A stretch of 64,000 bases of DNA from Epiperipatus broadwayi (taxonomy: Eukaryota; Onychophora; Udeonychophora; Euonychophora; Peripatidae), in NCBI GenBank assembly GCA_028023455.1, contig JAQFVV010006272.1:2831127-2895126 (forward strand). The letters run 5' to 3'. Made by a program: the position numbers and the translations under genes. The notes beneath the pieces were generated by a model. The model was not told the DNA's origin. It saw only the letters and a list, made by a program, of their open reading frames with translations, and ran no database searches. Of this stretch, positions 41,998-56,816 are shown in pieces. Position 1 is the first letter of the stretch. Each line of letters starts with the position of its first letter.

Positions 41998-44900
41998 AAA
42001 ATCAATCATGGAATTTAAAACATATCAGCTCCTGAATCTACCTTGCTTTGACCATCTTATAATGAATTTGAATATACCACCTTCAATAGAAATGGAAATT
42101 ATTAGCAATGTTTATCTTTATAATATTATTAATTATTTCCTCTTTATCATTAAATTCCCCACTGAGATAAAATGAAAGTTATTATACATGAACATTTTAT
42201 CATCAATTCTGTCAGTTTTATCGTATGTACAAATATTGAAAGTCAGTTATCATAGTGACTTCTACAAAATAATTTATTTCTTAAAGTCTGTTATTCTCTT
42301 TATTATTTTCCTTGGATTCTAAACCCCAATTCATTTTATACAACTCATAATAGAACTTTTTTTTGGAGGGGGGGGGTTGGACATTGTAGAACTATAGAGG
42401 TTGAAAATGTGTGGTAAATATAATCTTTGTTTTATTTAACAAAATGTTTAAAGCAAAATAACATCTTATTATTTTTAATATTTTAATATAATATATTGTA
42501 ATCTTTATTATAAAAAAAGAGAAAGGGAAATCCTTTATTTTTTATTGCCATATAAAGTTAAAATTTTGCTGATCCTCCACAATAGCATGAAATTTATTTC
42601 TAATAATATTAAAAAATAATAAAAGAATGTATTTTATATAACCTATAGAAATGATAAAAAATATAATTTTATCTATTTATTTTGTGGAAAGATAATATAT
42701 CTCAAGGTTTTAACTAATATAAACTATATATGCATAAAAAGAAAGCAGAATGTTATTGGAAATATATAATATATAAAAATAATTTTCTTACTTAAGACAA
42801 TCTTGTTGAAATTTTCTATACAAAAATATATGCATGAATAGAAGATACTTTAAAGTTTGCAAAATAAAAATATTATTTCTTAATTAAAGTTCCTTGCTTA
42901 AATCATTTTCTCTAAAATATGTACATGAATTAAAATATATTTTACATAGTTCCATGCATGTACATTTTTTATTACCTGCAAATGTTTTCACTTTTTAAAA
43001 TATGAATATTATTCGTGAGTATAAATGTTTATAATCTAATCATTATAATTACCTTTAACTAATTAATCAACGGATTTGCTGCTTAGAAGGTGGTGTAATG
43101 TTCAAGTATTGGAGTTTTAGAATAAACTTTGATCCAAAAATCATTAGTTCTTGACTTTGTAACTTTAAATAATAAAATAAATCGCACTGAGCATGTCCTT
43201 AACGATTATATAAATCGCTTACCATAACGTATTTAAAATTATTATAAATAAATTAACTAAAAAACATTGTCATTTATAAATAGCTGCTGCTGTTTATGAT
43301 AAGCTTATAAACAATTTATTATTGTATTACTATTTGGCTCGCCAAATATAAATAAATATTAATCAAACGTGCTATATATATTTTGTCTTAATTTCTACCT
43401 ATGAAATAAAAACTTTCGAGCTTTGAAGCAGAAAACTGATTTAATTTTTTTAAAAATTAAGAGACAAATGTTTAAAAATGAATAATTCATTTTTAAAAAA
43501 AGTTCATTAGTTGAGTGATTAAGAAAATCGATTAATTATATTTTATTTTTACTTTATTACTTTATTGTAATTAAGATATGTTTTGTAATTAACCTGTAAA
43601 AGAGAATTTTGATTTTTTTTTTAAATGATTATATATAGATGTATCTGTGTGTTTTCAAAATCTTTGACTATCGTTTTTATTTTTGCATATATATATATAT
43701 GCTTACAAGTCTGCTTATCTTTTCATCTATTTATTTCTTAATCCATAGATTAATTTATGATATAGTGACTAGTATATCATTTTTTATATCACAACCTGAA
43801 ATTTGAATGTTGGTGAAACCTTTTAAATTACTGAAGGATATATTCATTTCAAAATGATTGATATAATTTTTACTAATAATTAGTCAATTGCTGACATTTT
43901 TGAGATTCATTAACTTTTTATTTAACTTTTTATTTAATTATATATATGGCAACAGTTTTTCTCAGATTAATAAATTTAATTATGATACAATTCAGTCAAC
44001 ATTTATATAATGGTTATATCAGATAAATGAATTTAATTGTGACATACTTAAGTCACTACTTTATGTATAATTCACTATTAATGTGTCATATTTGCAAAGG
44101 GAACTACCAAGATAACCACAAACTCCCATTTATTATTTATATTTTCTATGTGACTACATTTAGGATTGATATTGATGATCAAGCAAGTGTATATTCCCTC
44201 ATGATTATTATAAATACAGGCCATATTTTTTAATCATCATCATTTTCTAATAATTTTTCTGAGTTCCAAAATTGCATTATACTCATAGCTTAGCATAGAG
44301 ACTTATGGCAATCAGAATGCTATTTTCTATCGCAGAAAAGCCTCCAATGATCACAAGCAAGATAGATCACAGCCCTACAATTCTAATATTATCCCTGTTA
44401 ACATTACAACAGCAGCCAAATTTAGAAAATGGACTCTATCCATAATATAGATAATTCTGAGAATATATTCTAATATGAAACTAATTTGTAGAATGAGACA
44501 GTGAACAAGAATAGCGCACGACTATCTGTTTCTATTATATTAATAACAAAACATTTATCTAACTAATAGAAAAAAAGAAACAAAATAATAAGAATCATAA
44601 AATTACAAGTACATTGATTAGCATTTCTTTTATAAAAAATATATATACACATAAGAATAACATAAGCAAATAAATATAAATGGGTGAAAATAATAGAAAA
44701 TGTTAACTAATCATGTGATACATTAACTTCTAACACAATATCAATATAATATAACACAGATAAGAGAAATTTTATAAGATAAAATAATAATAGCAAATAA
44801 TATTAATGACCATTGTATAAAACACTATGGATTTTGCAATATTTTGTAAGCTTACAGATATTTTAGATCTATATAGTCCATTAATTATATTACACTAATG

Positions 44901-45055
44901 TCTTTTGACTTCAAAATCTTTTCAACCAGACTGCTATTCTTGTTATATTTGTTACAGGGTTTAATTTAGAATACACTATATTCTTTTTGATATATTTATC
45001 ACAATTTTTTTTAAATGTGCAGTGTTTTTTCCAAGATGCATTGACAAATAGTAGA
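41998..45055. other. AT-rich stretch without a recognisable gene
   Basis: A 9-G run lies at 42368-42376. The small frames at 41963-42175 (starting inside the hairpin) and 44027-44233 show no motifs. Nothing else stands out. Confidence 0.6.
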
Positions 45056-46222
45056 CCATAAAACAGAGTATTCTATCAAATGGACAGTTCCAGAGAATAG
45101 TCACATCATCAGTTCATCCATTTTTCATTCCATTCTCTTCCATGCTCAACTCTTCAATTACATGTAACTCTTCTCATCTCTTATATCATCTAACAATGTC
45201 AGTCTCTTCTTTCCTTCTTATTTCCATTCACAATTTTCTCTTAAATATCTTTCATTAAATTATAATTTCTTTTTAACATAAGTCCAATTCAGTTTTTCTT
45301 TCTCGGATTTTCTCAATCAATCTTTTTTTTTCATTTACTCTTTTCAAAACTTTTTCATTTGTTATTTTATTTATCCAACTGATTTTTCTATTATTCTCCA
45401 TGTCCACATCTCAAAGTCTACCAATTGGTTTCTAATTTTATTAATTATTGTCCATGTTTAACAGTCATACATTAGAACACCACACACATAGGATTTAATT
45501 AATGTTTTTCTTAATTCTCTTTTCAAATGTCCACAAATATATTCTTTCTCTTAATAAATGCCCGTATTTTTCTTGTAATTTCATTTTCACTTCTTCATTC
45601 TTCACTCAACCAACATCCCAATTATCTAAATCCCTTTAGTGTTATAACAGATTTAAATTTGCAGTCTTTTTGCATTTCTCTCTTTCCATAAACACTTTGT
45701 CTTTTCAACATTAATCTTCATTCCATATTTCATACATCCTTCTTTCAATTTATTCAACATATTCTGAAAACACTTTTGATCATCAGCTATAAGAGCTATA
45801 TCTTATTGTGACTAGTAGTTGGTATATAAACTTGTATGATTATCAAATATCTAGGACTTGCATTTATTCTCATCATCATCAGCTTATTATTGATACACAT
45901 CAACCTTTCCCACACTATTTCAAATTTTCTTCCCCACAGCAATGCCAACTCCATTAATTAATCTATCACTACTTGAATAAAATAACTTAACATCTTTACT
46001 ATTTATTTCTCCTCATTCCTCCCATCTCACTTTACTTAATCTTATAACATCAATATTATTTATATACAAATCTCTTTTCAAATTTTCTAATTTCCCAGTT
46101 CTTCTCAAAGATCTAATATTGCACATCCCAATTCTGAATATGTCTTCTTTCAATGAATTAAGTTTATGAGGATTTTGCAGATTTAAGACCTTTATAGCTT
46201 CATGTCTACTATTTCTGGGCAA
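45056..46222 (-). pseudogene. LINE corpse with endonuclease start and RT end, middle deleted
   Basis: On the minus strand the first piece (46222-46013) reads 'FRIGMCNIRSLRRTGKLENL' and 'NNIDVIRLSKVRWEE', the beginning of an APE-type LINE endonuclease (family: GTWNVRTL...GKLxN, then DIxxISExRW); the expected Glu of SEVRW is Lys. The sequence then jumps to the end of the RT: 'ADDQKCFQNMLNKLKEGCMK' and 'YGMKINVEKTKC' near 45690-45790, then 'KTLIKSYVCGVLMYDC.TW' near 45440-45510 and the C-terminal 'FEMWTWRIIEK' near 45400 continuing to about 45100. RT motifs A and B are missing, so an internal deletion of more than 1 kb is inferred. Stops are frequent. Clade not determined; distinct from the RTE copies above. 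Confidence 0.7.
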
Positions 46223-46235
46223 ACACCAAAGACAT

Positions 46236-48490
46236 TTTTAACTAAAGTCTCAACACCAAACATAATGATTTCTGTAGATGTACTCATAATAAAATAAGGA
46301 AACTGTAAAGCAGAGTGTTTTCCCATTGCTTTTTATGCCCAGAAATAGCATCCACAACAAGCTTAGTGCACTAGATAAATATTTAAAATGAACATTTATG
46401 TATAACTTCCCCCTCACCATTGTCACCTATAGTGATCTTTCACTGACTTGGAAGAATGCTGTTACTGACCCAGCATCCAATAGGGTATTGATTTATTTAA
46501 TGGTGATGAACATTCCTATCCATTATCGTAGGAATTGTGCCATTTTATAAAAGTATACATGCCATTGTCACCTTCACTACTTTCTGAAAGTGAATGTTGT
46601 CACATTGTTGTGACTACTTATTTACAGTAATTTTCTTATTCACAGCTAACCTTCATACCTGAAGACCATTTCTTTATCCACAAACTCTGGGTGATATGGG
46701 ACCCATGCCCTGCTATCCATCCCAGGAAAGAGAATTTACTATATGTCATTTAGAAAAGGAAAGTCTTTACCACAGACAGTTATTTAAAATGTAATGGTAG
46801 GGAGAATTAATAACACTATAAAGAAAATGATATTAAGCATAATCAAATTATCTGCAGCATATCCAAAATAATAAGTTTATACAAGCACCCTATGCTCCAA
46901 TGTTAAGCAGCTTTCAAATTCTTCTATCAGTGAGTATTGCCTTTTTCTAAACATCTTTCTTCTTAGTTATTTTTTTCACAACTCTTTGACTGATCATTTT
47001 AATTTCTAAACAAAATTATTAATGTTTTTCATGTAGCCCTTGTGGTCCATTATCATTCAAAATTAAAATTATTACATTTTAAAAACATGATAAGCTTTGT
47101 AAACTAATTATAGTCTATGTTCTAAACCAAAATTAAATTATTATATTCCAATAACATAATAATACTTTATAATCACTGTATAGATTATTTTAGATAAGCT
47201 CTTAATTAAATCTATTGATTAAATAACCTTTTTTAATTAGTTTTAAATCACTAATTTATTTTTTTCTCTGTATTTCTTTTTTCTAATCATTGCACAAAAG
47301 AAATTGAGCCAACATAACAAAAATAAGTTTAAAGCATCTTAACTTTGCAACAGTACAACTTGTTTTGTGCTTAGTATTTTATTAATAAAATATATGTTAC
47401 TAAATAGACCTTTTTATTTTCCTTAAAATGGTGCAAGATTAATCTTTATAATTCTTACTGTTCATCTGAAAGTTGAACCCAGGTTTATAAAGAAAATGAG
47501 TTCAAATATATTAATAATGGAGACGCATTTCACTTTTTTATATATATTTTTTATTTCTTTGTATAATCAAACATATTTTGTTTTTGATCAATATCACAAT
47601 ATGGTAAAACAGGGAAATGAGTGCTAATCAATGTGAATATAATTTATTATTTTAAACAACTAATTCTAGTTCATTGTAATTACAAATACATACAATACAT
47701 GTAATGTATATTACTCATGATAATGATGATGACCATAGTCATCAAGTGTGATCTGGAGATAACTGAAGAATGTTGGTTTAGCCAGTTGTTTAGTGTAAAA
47801 GGCCCTATAACAAAACCTAATATATTTTCAACACATTTAGCATCTCATATTAACCAAAAATATAAAGATTCACTGTTAAATAGCATTTAAAAAGTTTATT
47901 GTTTATTTATTTGAATATTATTGATCTCTGATTTATCATGATTTTATGCACAATAAGCTATGCTGTTATTAACTTTTTTTCACAAACTCTTCCAACAGAA
48001 TATGATTGAATTCATGTCCACATTTTTTTAACGATAATAAAATACATTTTATACAATTAGTTTTTGTTTTTTTTATTTAACACTGTATCAATCTTAACCT
48101 TAAGTTTACTTTTGTTTTTCTGTACAATATGTATATATATATTATAATGATCGGGGAATGATTAAACCCTTACCATATCTGCCATACAAGGCACCACTTG
48201 GATATTCGAACCTAGAAAATTTATAGAGTAGGCAGATACGCATTGTGAAAATCTAAATTTTATTTTATTGACCATTAGCCCATGCCACTAGCCCAAGAAG
48301 TAACTGAGATTTATAATAAATTTTTAAACATTTTAATATTTAAAATAAATAAATAAAATAAGCCACTGCCAGTAATAACATACAAAAAACATTTATTGAC
48401 ACATATATGTATATTTAAAATTGAAGAATAAATTGATCTTGTTTAGATTTTAAAATTAAATTATTATTTTATACTTTAGTTAAAAGTCCA
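46236..48490. other. Stretch without a supported gene; GC-richer patch 46.4-46.76 kb
   Basis: The patch at about 46400-46760 is clearly less AT-rich and includes a good splice-acceptor-like sequence ending at 46645 followed by an open 35-codon segment to TAG at 46751. It has no recognisable family, so I list it only as an observation. A short inverted word 'ctatttctgggca' links 46207 and 46340. The remainder is AT-rich and featureless. Confidence 0.45.
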
Positions 48491-49550
48491 CACAGATGGA
48501 CAGTTTATAAAAGTTTGTTTTATAATCTTGAGTATAGACAGGCTACATAGATTACTCAGTTAAAAACTTTTCAAAAACAATCATTCAACCTCAGGCAAAG
48601 GCTCATAGCCAAAGCAAAACTTGCTTTATGATAAACAGATGCAACCAATGCAATATGAAGATTCTAGCATAAAACCACACTGACAGGAATGTGCATCTGC
48701 AACATGATATTATTTAAAGGACATGATCCTCATCCAGCACAGGGATGTGCATCTGTCTGGTGAAGGAATCATATATATAAAATATTAGGAGAAGTGCTAA
48801 TATGGCAGGAGAGTGTAACTTTTGCCGACTTATAGTTCCTATCCATAGAGCTAAAGGGAATCAATGTCGCATGAAATACATCTGCATACATTGTAACATG
48901 ATGACTACACCTTTGGATCATGCATTTAAATGGGCAAGTTACCCTGTATGCTAAACACACTTCACATTACATTGATATAAACACTCATATATCCCTCCAC
49001 CAGCATCGACCCAACTATGAAACAAATAGTCTGAAATTAAACCCCTTTAAGATAACATAAATGATTCTAAATATAATGTTATTACTTCAATTGCTTAGGA
49101 GAAATTTACAATAAAGTAAATTTCTTTGACACTCATCATTAGGTGCCACATTGACAACAATAACTTAAAAACTATATGGGTAAATACATTTAGACCCTCA
49201 GCATGAGGTGTCATATTTACTGATATATATCACAAGGCTGTGCACATACAGGCATATATATTTACATATATGAAAATCCTAAAATGAGACTAACAGAAAT
49301 GTTAGTGAATTTATGCAGCCATCTACACCCAACTTAAATTTAATACATTTTAATAATTTAGTTAATAAATACAAAAATAAATAAAAAATAAAAAATGGAA
49401 ATGATTAGCGAACATATGTATAAAAAATTATTAATAATTAATTTAGAATTCTTTTAATTCAGATGAGAAGTTTTATTTTTAGTTACTAATTGCAAGTTTG
49501 TAAAAGCTTATATTAGATAAACAAAAGAATTCATACTTTCCAGATTCTGG
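48491..49550. other. Mixed-composition stretch, possibly an old repeat
   Basis: Two short phrases recur, 'ggaatgtgcatctg' near 48686 and 'gggatgtgcatctg' near 48742. No coding signal is convincing; the 63-codon minus frame at 48769-48960 has no motif. Confidence 0.4.
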
Positions 49551-49970
49551 CAGATTGAGAGGTCCATTTTAGTGATCACTTTTGTAGATTGTCTGTCCTT
49601 CTTAAAAATGAAATTGCTACTTGCCAATACTTGGGTCAGGAACTGTCATTGGGAGGCCTCAGCTGATTGTCAGGAAATTAAATATATTGCAGACTCCTAC
49701 ATTGTGGAATCTGCAATACAGCTACAGTTCATATGTAGATTAATAGTGAGATTTTTGCAACAACAAAACTAATGAATTCAATTATTTTGGCTTTTTATAC
49801 TTTCATAGCCTCTTATCAGCATTTTTATAGATCCGTCAAACATGATGTCACTGGTCCCAAGGTCTAGAAGTTTTTCTTTCTGGCCCATGCTGTGGCTTGG
49901 TGCTTCCATTGGTTATTCTGACCTTTATTATTTAAGTGCCCCAAGGGCTAGTTTGCTTTACATTTAATTA
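49551..49970. other. GC-richer block with CCAAT and TATA-like words on the minus strand
   Basis: Between about 49551 and 49970 composition is balanced. Read on the minus strand it has 'aaccaatgg' near 49910 and 'tataaaaatgctgataagag' near 49830, a promoter-like spacing of about 80 bases. This could be the remains of a long terminal repeat or an unrelated old insert. No coding motif is seen on either strand. Confidence 0.3.
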
Positions 49971-52900
49971 ATAAAACAATCATTTCCATTTTCTAAGATT
50001 AAACATGATTTTTAAAATGGAAATTCATTAACATTTATTTCTATTTTCTTTTATATAACTTAAAACAAAAAATATTAATCTATTTTTAGATCTTTATTTT
50101 TTTTTACAAAAAAGTACTTTTAAATACTTTTTTTTTAAAAAAAAAAGTTTTCCATCTGTGCAATATATATATGTTAAACGTAACTCTTTTGATTTTCTTC
50201 TAGTTTTTAATAAATCAGTTTTACTTAAGATTATTCCCCCTTTATTTTAATTTTAAAAGAAATTAACAGCATATGTATACCATTACAATATACATAAAGA
50301 GAAACAATGCATCATGCTAGCTGAAATCTTTAAAAAATATTTTAAATACTCCAAAATTTAGCCATACTTTTCCTTTAAATATAGAAAAGCTTGAATTCAA
50401 AATTCAAGTTTTTCTTTATTTAAAGGGAGAGTTTGGCTGGAAGTAATATAGCTATCAGGCTTAATTGTTAGATGGAGGTTGCCTGGACAACACATTGAGA
50501 TTTTTGATTGTTATTGATATTTAGATTGCTAATTGATTTTAATGATACACACACATATATATACTTTACAAGAAATTTGAATGATTTTAATGGACATGAA
50601 AATAATTTTATGGCTTATCAAATGCATAACACTAAGAATATAAAATTGTTCATGAAATAAACAAGTCTGAATATATTATTAAGATAATTAACAAGCTAGA
50701 TTAAAGAATCATTTAAATGGATTTATAAATAATCATCACTTTTTATATCAGTTTTATCAGATAAAAGATAATGGCTGAAACTTTGAATAGTTCAGTTGCT
50801 ATACTTTATGCTATATATGACATTAGATCACTCTAATCTTTTTACTTTAGTTTTTGGATTATTAATTTATTGTTTCAATGTTGTAGACATCATAATTCAT
50901 ACTCAAAATTTCTCAGTATATACAATTCTAATTTTATTTTTGATACTGGTCATATAAGCAGTGTTTTACAAAAACATCCATTTTTTATTGTTTGAAGTTT
51001 TTTTTGTATATAATTATATATTTTAAAATGTTCTTTCTATTGAGATGGTAATGTCTCATGGCATATAACAACATAGTAGTGTGTGTGCATATATAAATAT
51101 ATACATTGGAATAACAGATTAATGCTTAAATAATAATTTTGATATTTAAAATCATTAGAAATTATTGTATATTAAATCAAGCATTAAAAAAGGTCTATTT
51201 AATGTTTTATCCAATTCTGATTCTGATAATTAAAAAAATATAAATAAAACTTGTTTTTTTTTTTCTAATAAATAATAATTATAAAATTCTATCTATTTTT
51301 AATTGGTTTGAATAATATTTTTTTTTAATTAAAACTACTTTTGATAAGTAAAAATTATTACAATATACTTTGATTTTAAATTTTAAAATCTGATTTTGTT
51401 TGCAATACTAAGAACATTTTTATATAAAAATTGGTTTTGAATAATGTGAGAAGAGTTATTAGTTTGTTTTTTATCAAGATAAAAGGAACTTACTTAGGTA
51501 TTGTGTTTTCAAATTCCATAATATATACTATAAAAAGTGGATTTGATAAAAAGGGAATTATTAAGTTATAATTTAAGGCAGATATAGAGTGCAAACCAGC
51601 TGCTTCTAATTACATTATGGTCAGGTTTGAATTCACATGGAAGAAAGAATGGCTTTTCTGTGATTCATAGCCATGTAAATGTATTAGACAACTTGTCTGT
51701 CTGAAGTCTATCATATGATAGAGACTGAATGGGCTGATTACTGCCAACATTTATCTGATGTATACCTTTCCAAAATGTCAATAAGTCAGTATACTACTCT
51801 ATCAAAGATATGATTATAATTCACTAGCTTACTGAGAGGTTCCAGTAGTAGCCAGCTTACTGAAAGATTACTCACTCTACTATGATTTTATGCATATGTT
51901 GATTCATTTATATACAAAGAAACACAAATGTATAATTCACAATCATATAAAGATTATCCATGCTGATATTTATTTCATGAATAATGATATTAAAGACTGA
52001 TAGGGGAAGTTAGCTGATAAGTAGAATGTAATATATATTGAGAACAACATATCTCAATCATTAATTTTACAGTGAAAGAAATTCAATTTGCACTTATTGC
52101 CTGTAAGAAAATATTTAACATCAGCTGTTTTGATAAAGAATAGATAATTTTGAATAAAATTAAAGCAATTAACTGATAGACATAAATTTGAGAAAGTTTT
52201 TTAAAGTTAGAGGACAAAAATTAAAAACAAAAGGGCATTCTTGCAATGTTTTTAAAGATGTTTACAATTAAGAATAATTTGGGGGAAAAAAACTTTTTAT
52301 GCAGGATTTTTAAAGAAGTAATATTTTTTGTGTGACTTTTTTTAAAAAAAAAAACTTTCGTTTAGCATTTTAAAATATGTAATTTGTTATTAGGTAAAAG
52401 TAATTAAAATTGGTCATGAAAATATTTTTTGATATTTAAATAAGCATATATATATATATATGTTTATTATGTATGTGTTTGTTATTTGATGATAGAATAA
52501 TATTGGCATATATTAACAAATAGATCATTATTTGTATATTTTAAAATGCATTTATGTAGCATAATAGAATAGTTTTTATTAGTTTGTTAATAAATACAAT
52601 ATTTTATATTCTTAGAAATGCATGTGGGTGCATATATATATATATGATTTCAACTATTTATAATTTGTAAATCAGGAAATTAACCTGTGTTGTTTATTAT
52701 TTTTCAATCTATGAATCAAAATTAGACTAATGTATTTATATTTATACATACTTAATTTTATTTTATTGGTTCTAGTTAATAAATTTGTATATCATTGCAT
52801 TAAGCTATTCAAATGAATTTATTTCTCAATAAAATGGGTTTAAAAAATTATATGTTAATAATTTTTTTATTATTTACAATCACAATTCCTAGGGTTCTTG

Positions 52901-55900
52901 GTTTCCAAGCTAGCCTAAGCAATAACAGTTGGTTTATATACATATATCTGAAAATTTATGCTTATGGGTGAACATCCAGATAGTTCTCTAGATGGTGCAA
53001 AGGTTCTCACCTTCAAAGTCCATTTACTGCAATTTTTTTATTCCAGTTGGCCTGTACACTCATAATACTTTATAGCCAGAGCATTGATTGTGATGCAGCT
53101 TGTAACTTATAGTTATTGTCATAATTACTTATGGATTTGTATAGTGCTAATGATAATGCTGTCATGCTTCTATTTCTTTTATAAATGCTCACTTTATTTA
53201 TTCATTTTATCTCTCGTGATTTTTATGTCAGATAGGGATAATGATGATTTCTTATCTTCCCATGATTACCCCTGTTCCCATACTATTACACTATATTGAG
53301 AAGAATTATTTTTTGTCATAGTTTTTTGTTTCAGAATAACAAGTACAAACTTATTAAAGAATTACATCAATTAAATGATATGACAATATTATAAATATTT
53401 TAAATAATAAAAATATGAATATTTAATGTTTATCAATTTTTTAAAAAGTAGGAAAATTAAGGTATTCACATTTTTTTAAAAAAATGCTGCTTTCAATTAC
53501 TTAAAATTGAATTTGGCCTTTCTTTTTTGATCTTTTTAAAGAAATTAAAGATGTTTTGCAAAATTAAAGAATTATCCTGCTTTTAATTAAAAAAACTATA
53601 GATGAATTTCAATACTTAGGTTATGATTGAATTTTAATTGATTAAAAGAAATTTTTTTTTTTTGTAAAAATAGAATCAATTAGTCGGGGTTTTAATATTT
53701 CAATTTCTGAGATAATGAGTGATTGGATGGATAAGAGGGGCTATATTAAAAATATAACAGGAAGCAGGTTAAACATCAGACTTCAGTATCTAGTAAGTAA
53801 CAATCAGTCTTTATCCAGCTATTTAGAAAACAACAGAAGTAACAATTTAGAATTTAAAAGGGGAATTATGAGAGATTAAGATTACAGTCTGAAATAAGCC
53901 TAATCTCACTTCTAGTTTTCACAATTATTTTTGAAGAATAATTTAAGAACACTATATGCTAAGCTTAGGCTAAAATCTGAGCATCACCAAACCAGCATAC
54001 AGCCTGGTTTTCTAAAGTAAAGTGCAGATATAGGAGAATACTCTTGGAGAAATTTACAAGTCTTGTATGCCCTTCCAAAACTGACCTGAAAATTATTATA
54101 CAATAAAATATAAACTAGAAGAAGCTAATAAAAAAGAAAATAATTTATAATCTGACCCTGTGGTTATCTGAAATAAAACAAATATCCATTTAAAATTGAG
54201 ATCTATAAAAAGAAAAATGTTAATGAAAGAACTTTTGTAAAAATGATTGTTTAAAGTGAATTCTTAAAGTTGAGAATGAAAAACTAACATAAAAGAAACT
54301 GAAACTTGTAAAATCAAAAGAAGAAATAAAAGTGAAGAAACCCATTGTGAAACAACTATCACAGTGAGCACAGTTATATTTACAAATAATTTTTAATATA
54401 AGTAATAACTGATAATAAATAATTTTGATTTAGCATTTTTTTGTTATTAAAATATTTTTATTTATTGTATTTTCCTTCCAAATTGTAAAAATGTATGGAG
54501 CCTTTTCATTTTTTATAAGAAAATGGATAGATATTAGTTAATGTTAAATTTTTTTATCTTTTTCTATGAAATGTTGTTTATCAGCTTTAATTATTGAAAA
54601 GGGGGAATAACTAAATGATAATTAAGCAATAAGAATCAATAACAAATAATATTATTTATTTTATAATTTAATATTCTCTGTATAGAAACAATAGATTTGG
54701 GATTGTCATATTTTTATATATCTTTTAATTTTACTATGTCCTCTATTGAATTTCTTATTTATTAGTTAATTTTATTGAATAATTATTTTTAAACAATAAT
54801 AATCTTTGAATTTTTTTGTGTTGATGTTTTTATTCCTCCAACAATATGTTCTATAAATTGGCAATGTATGAGCAACTTGAAATCACTTAGCATTGTGCAT
54901 TAAGAGATTTATAGCTTTTCTCAATAAAACTACTTACTAAAGATAGATGAAGCACAAATATTTATATTTTTTTTTGTTCACAACCACAGACACTAGAGTC
55001 ATTATTATACTGAGATAGTTTAAAAACTATAATAGTTAAATTATGTATAAATGTGGACTTATATGTTTGTTTTGATATCCAGAGTTATTTGGCTGGTTTA
55101 AAATCATCTTTAAAATCGATTTGCTTCACTTTATTTTTATAGATTTGAAATTCATTTATAGATAAGTATCTTCATTGTACCATATAACCAGAACATTGAC
55201 AATGATCAGCATTTATCAGGATACCAGCATTTATTATTATTATAAGCAGATGATTGTTTTATATGAGTATAAATGCCCTCCTTTTCATGAAGTATCTATG
55301 TTTTGCATTAAGTTGAAATATATTCATATATGTTTTACTATAAATAAAAATGTGTATACATATGGATTGTATGGAGTTTTAAATATTTTTAGTATATGTT
55401 GGTTTTAAAAATAGATGTATATATAATAAGATAGAGTTATTTGGATATTTTCAGTAATGTATGACTAATTTTAAAACATAAGTGAACTGATAAGTTATAA
55501 TAGTCATTGGATGTGTATATATAATTATTAAAAAATATAGCGCTTTTAAATTAAATATAAGATAACAGAAACAACTCATTTTCTATTTATTGTTCTCTAT
55601 TTCCTTTTAGACTACAATTATAAAACTATTTTTAATTTTTCAAACTCAGATATTAAAAACTCAAGCTTTTTAACAAGTGATATAATTTTAATCAAATTTA
55701 AATTCACACCAGTTGTTATAACTTCATTTAATACAGCCAATAAATTATCAACATAAGATAAAAGTCTTTTTATATAATTTAAAAACTTTATGATTAATTA
55801 ATTATAATTCAAAATTATTCTCAAAAGCACTAGCAATCATTGTCAAATAAGTATATTCATTCCAACTCTAAAAGAAAAAGGCAAAAAAGCAAATAATAAT

Positions 55901-56092
55901 AATACACTAGAAATGACTTTTGCAATGACTTTATAAACTAATCTGTGAATAAAAAATACATTCACACATAGAAGATCATAGTATGTAAGTCTGTCTTTTA
56001 AAGTCATTAATCTTGTGTTTATAATTGTAAATGTACATACTGTCACTTTTTAGACACATAGTATTAAGGTTATAGCCTTAATATATATTAAT
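49971..56092. other. Long AT-rich stretch without a recognisable gene
   Basis: Only short TA tracts (for example near 52447 and 52635) and homopolymers. Near 51830-51870 'agcttactgagag' and 'agcttactgaaag' are a small direct repeat. The small frames here (53084-53299, 55175-55408, 55843-56046) are hydrophobic, AT-driven and motif-free. I see no exon, RNA gene or mobile element. Confidence 0.55.
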
Positions 56093-56816
56093 AAACAATT
56101 AAATAATTTTTTATAAATACAATTGTTCAGCCATTTTTCCTTCTTAATTATAGATATTGAAAAACAAGTCAAGAACTAAATTAATATCATAAAATGTTTG
56201 GCATTCCTTTCTAATTATTTTTTTTTTTCAAAAAAGAAAACAAGATAATCAGTTAATTGCACTGAGTTGATTTTTTGCATTAAAGAAAGATAAAGAGAAA
56301 AAAACTCTGACTAAAAATAATATTTATTAAAAGTATTAAAATCATTATTTTTTTCTATTTAAAAATAATCTTAAACATAAATCTTTATAGGTTACAATTA
56401 ATATTTCTTAAATAATTTACAACAAAAAAAGAAAATATTTTTTCTTACTTCATTTTCATAGTTTACATTAAAACTACTAACTAATTATAATTACTGAAGA
56501 CAGAAAGAGAGTAAAAAACTAGTTTACATTGTTTCACAATTTTCTTTCCCTTCTATAATTATTTATAACTCTTACTAAAATATTTGCATATTAAAATCAT
56601 ATTATTATTTAATAAATTTAATGTTTAAGAACTCTCATACTATCATTTTAAAACTTAAAATATTTAGTTAATTGAAGACCCATTATAAAAAATTATGCAT
56701 AGAAAAATTAAATATTAGTTTCTCCATTACTTAAACAATTCAATGATAAATCAGAGAAACATGCTTCCTCCTATCTACTTATTTTTAATGCAGCTATGTA
56801 GCCAACTGGGTACATT
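56093..56816 (+). repeat. Direct repeat, unit 1 (~720 bp)
   Basis: Collinear with 57400-58130. Shared blocks in order include 'gaaaaacaagtcaagaac', 'caagataatca.tt', 'agttacaattaatatttctt' (with gaps), 'tttacattaaaacta', 'gagaactctcatactatcat' and 'aattgaagacccattataaa', ending with 'gctac.tagccaactg'. No coding capacity. Confidence 0.85.

Noticed and set aside
41963-42175. 70-codon frame starting with 'MGAVAPHTHSCLKS'
   Set aside because: It begins inside the right arm of the perfect hairpin and shows no family similarity.
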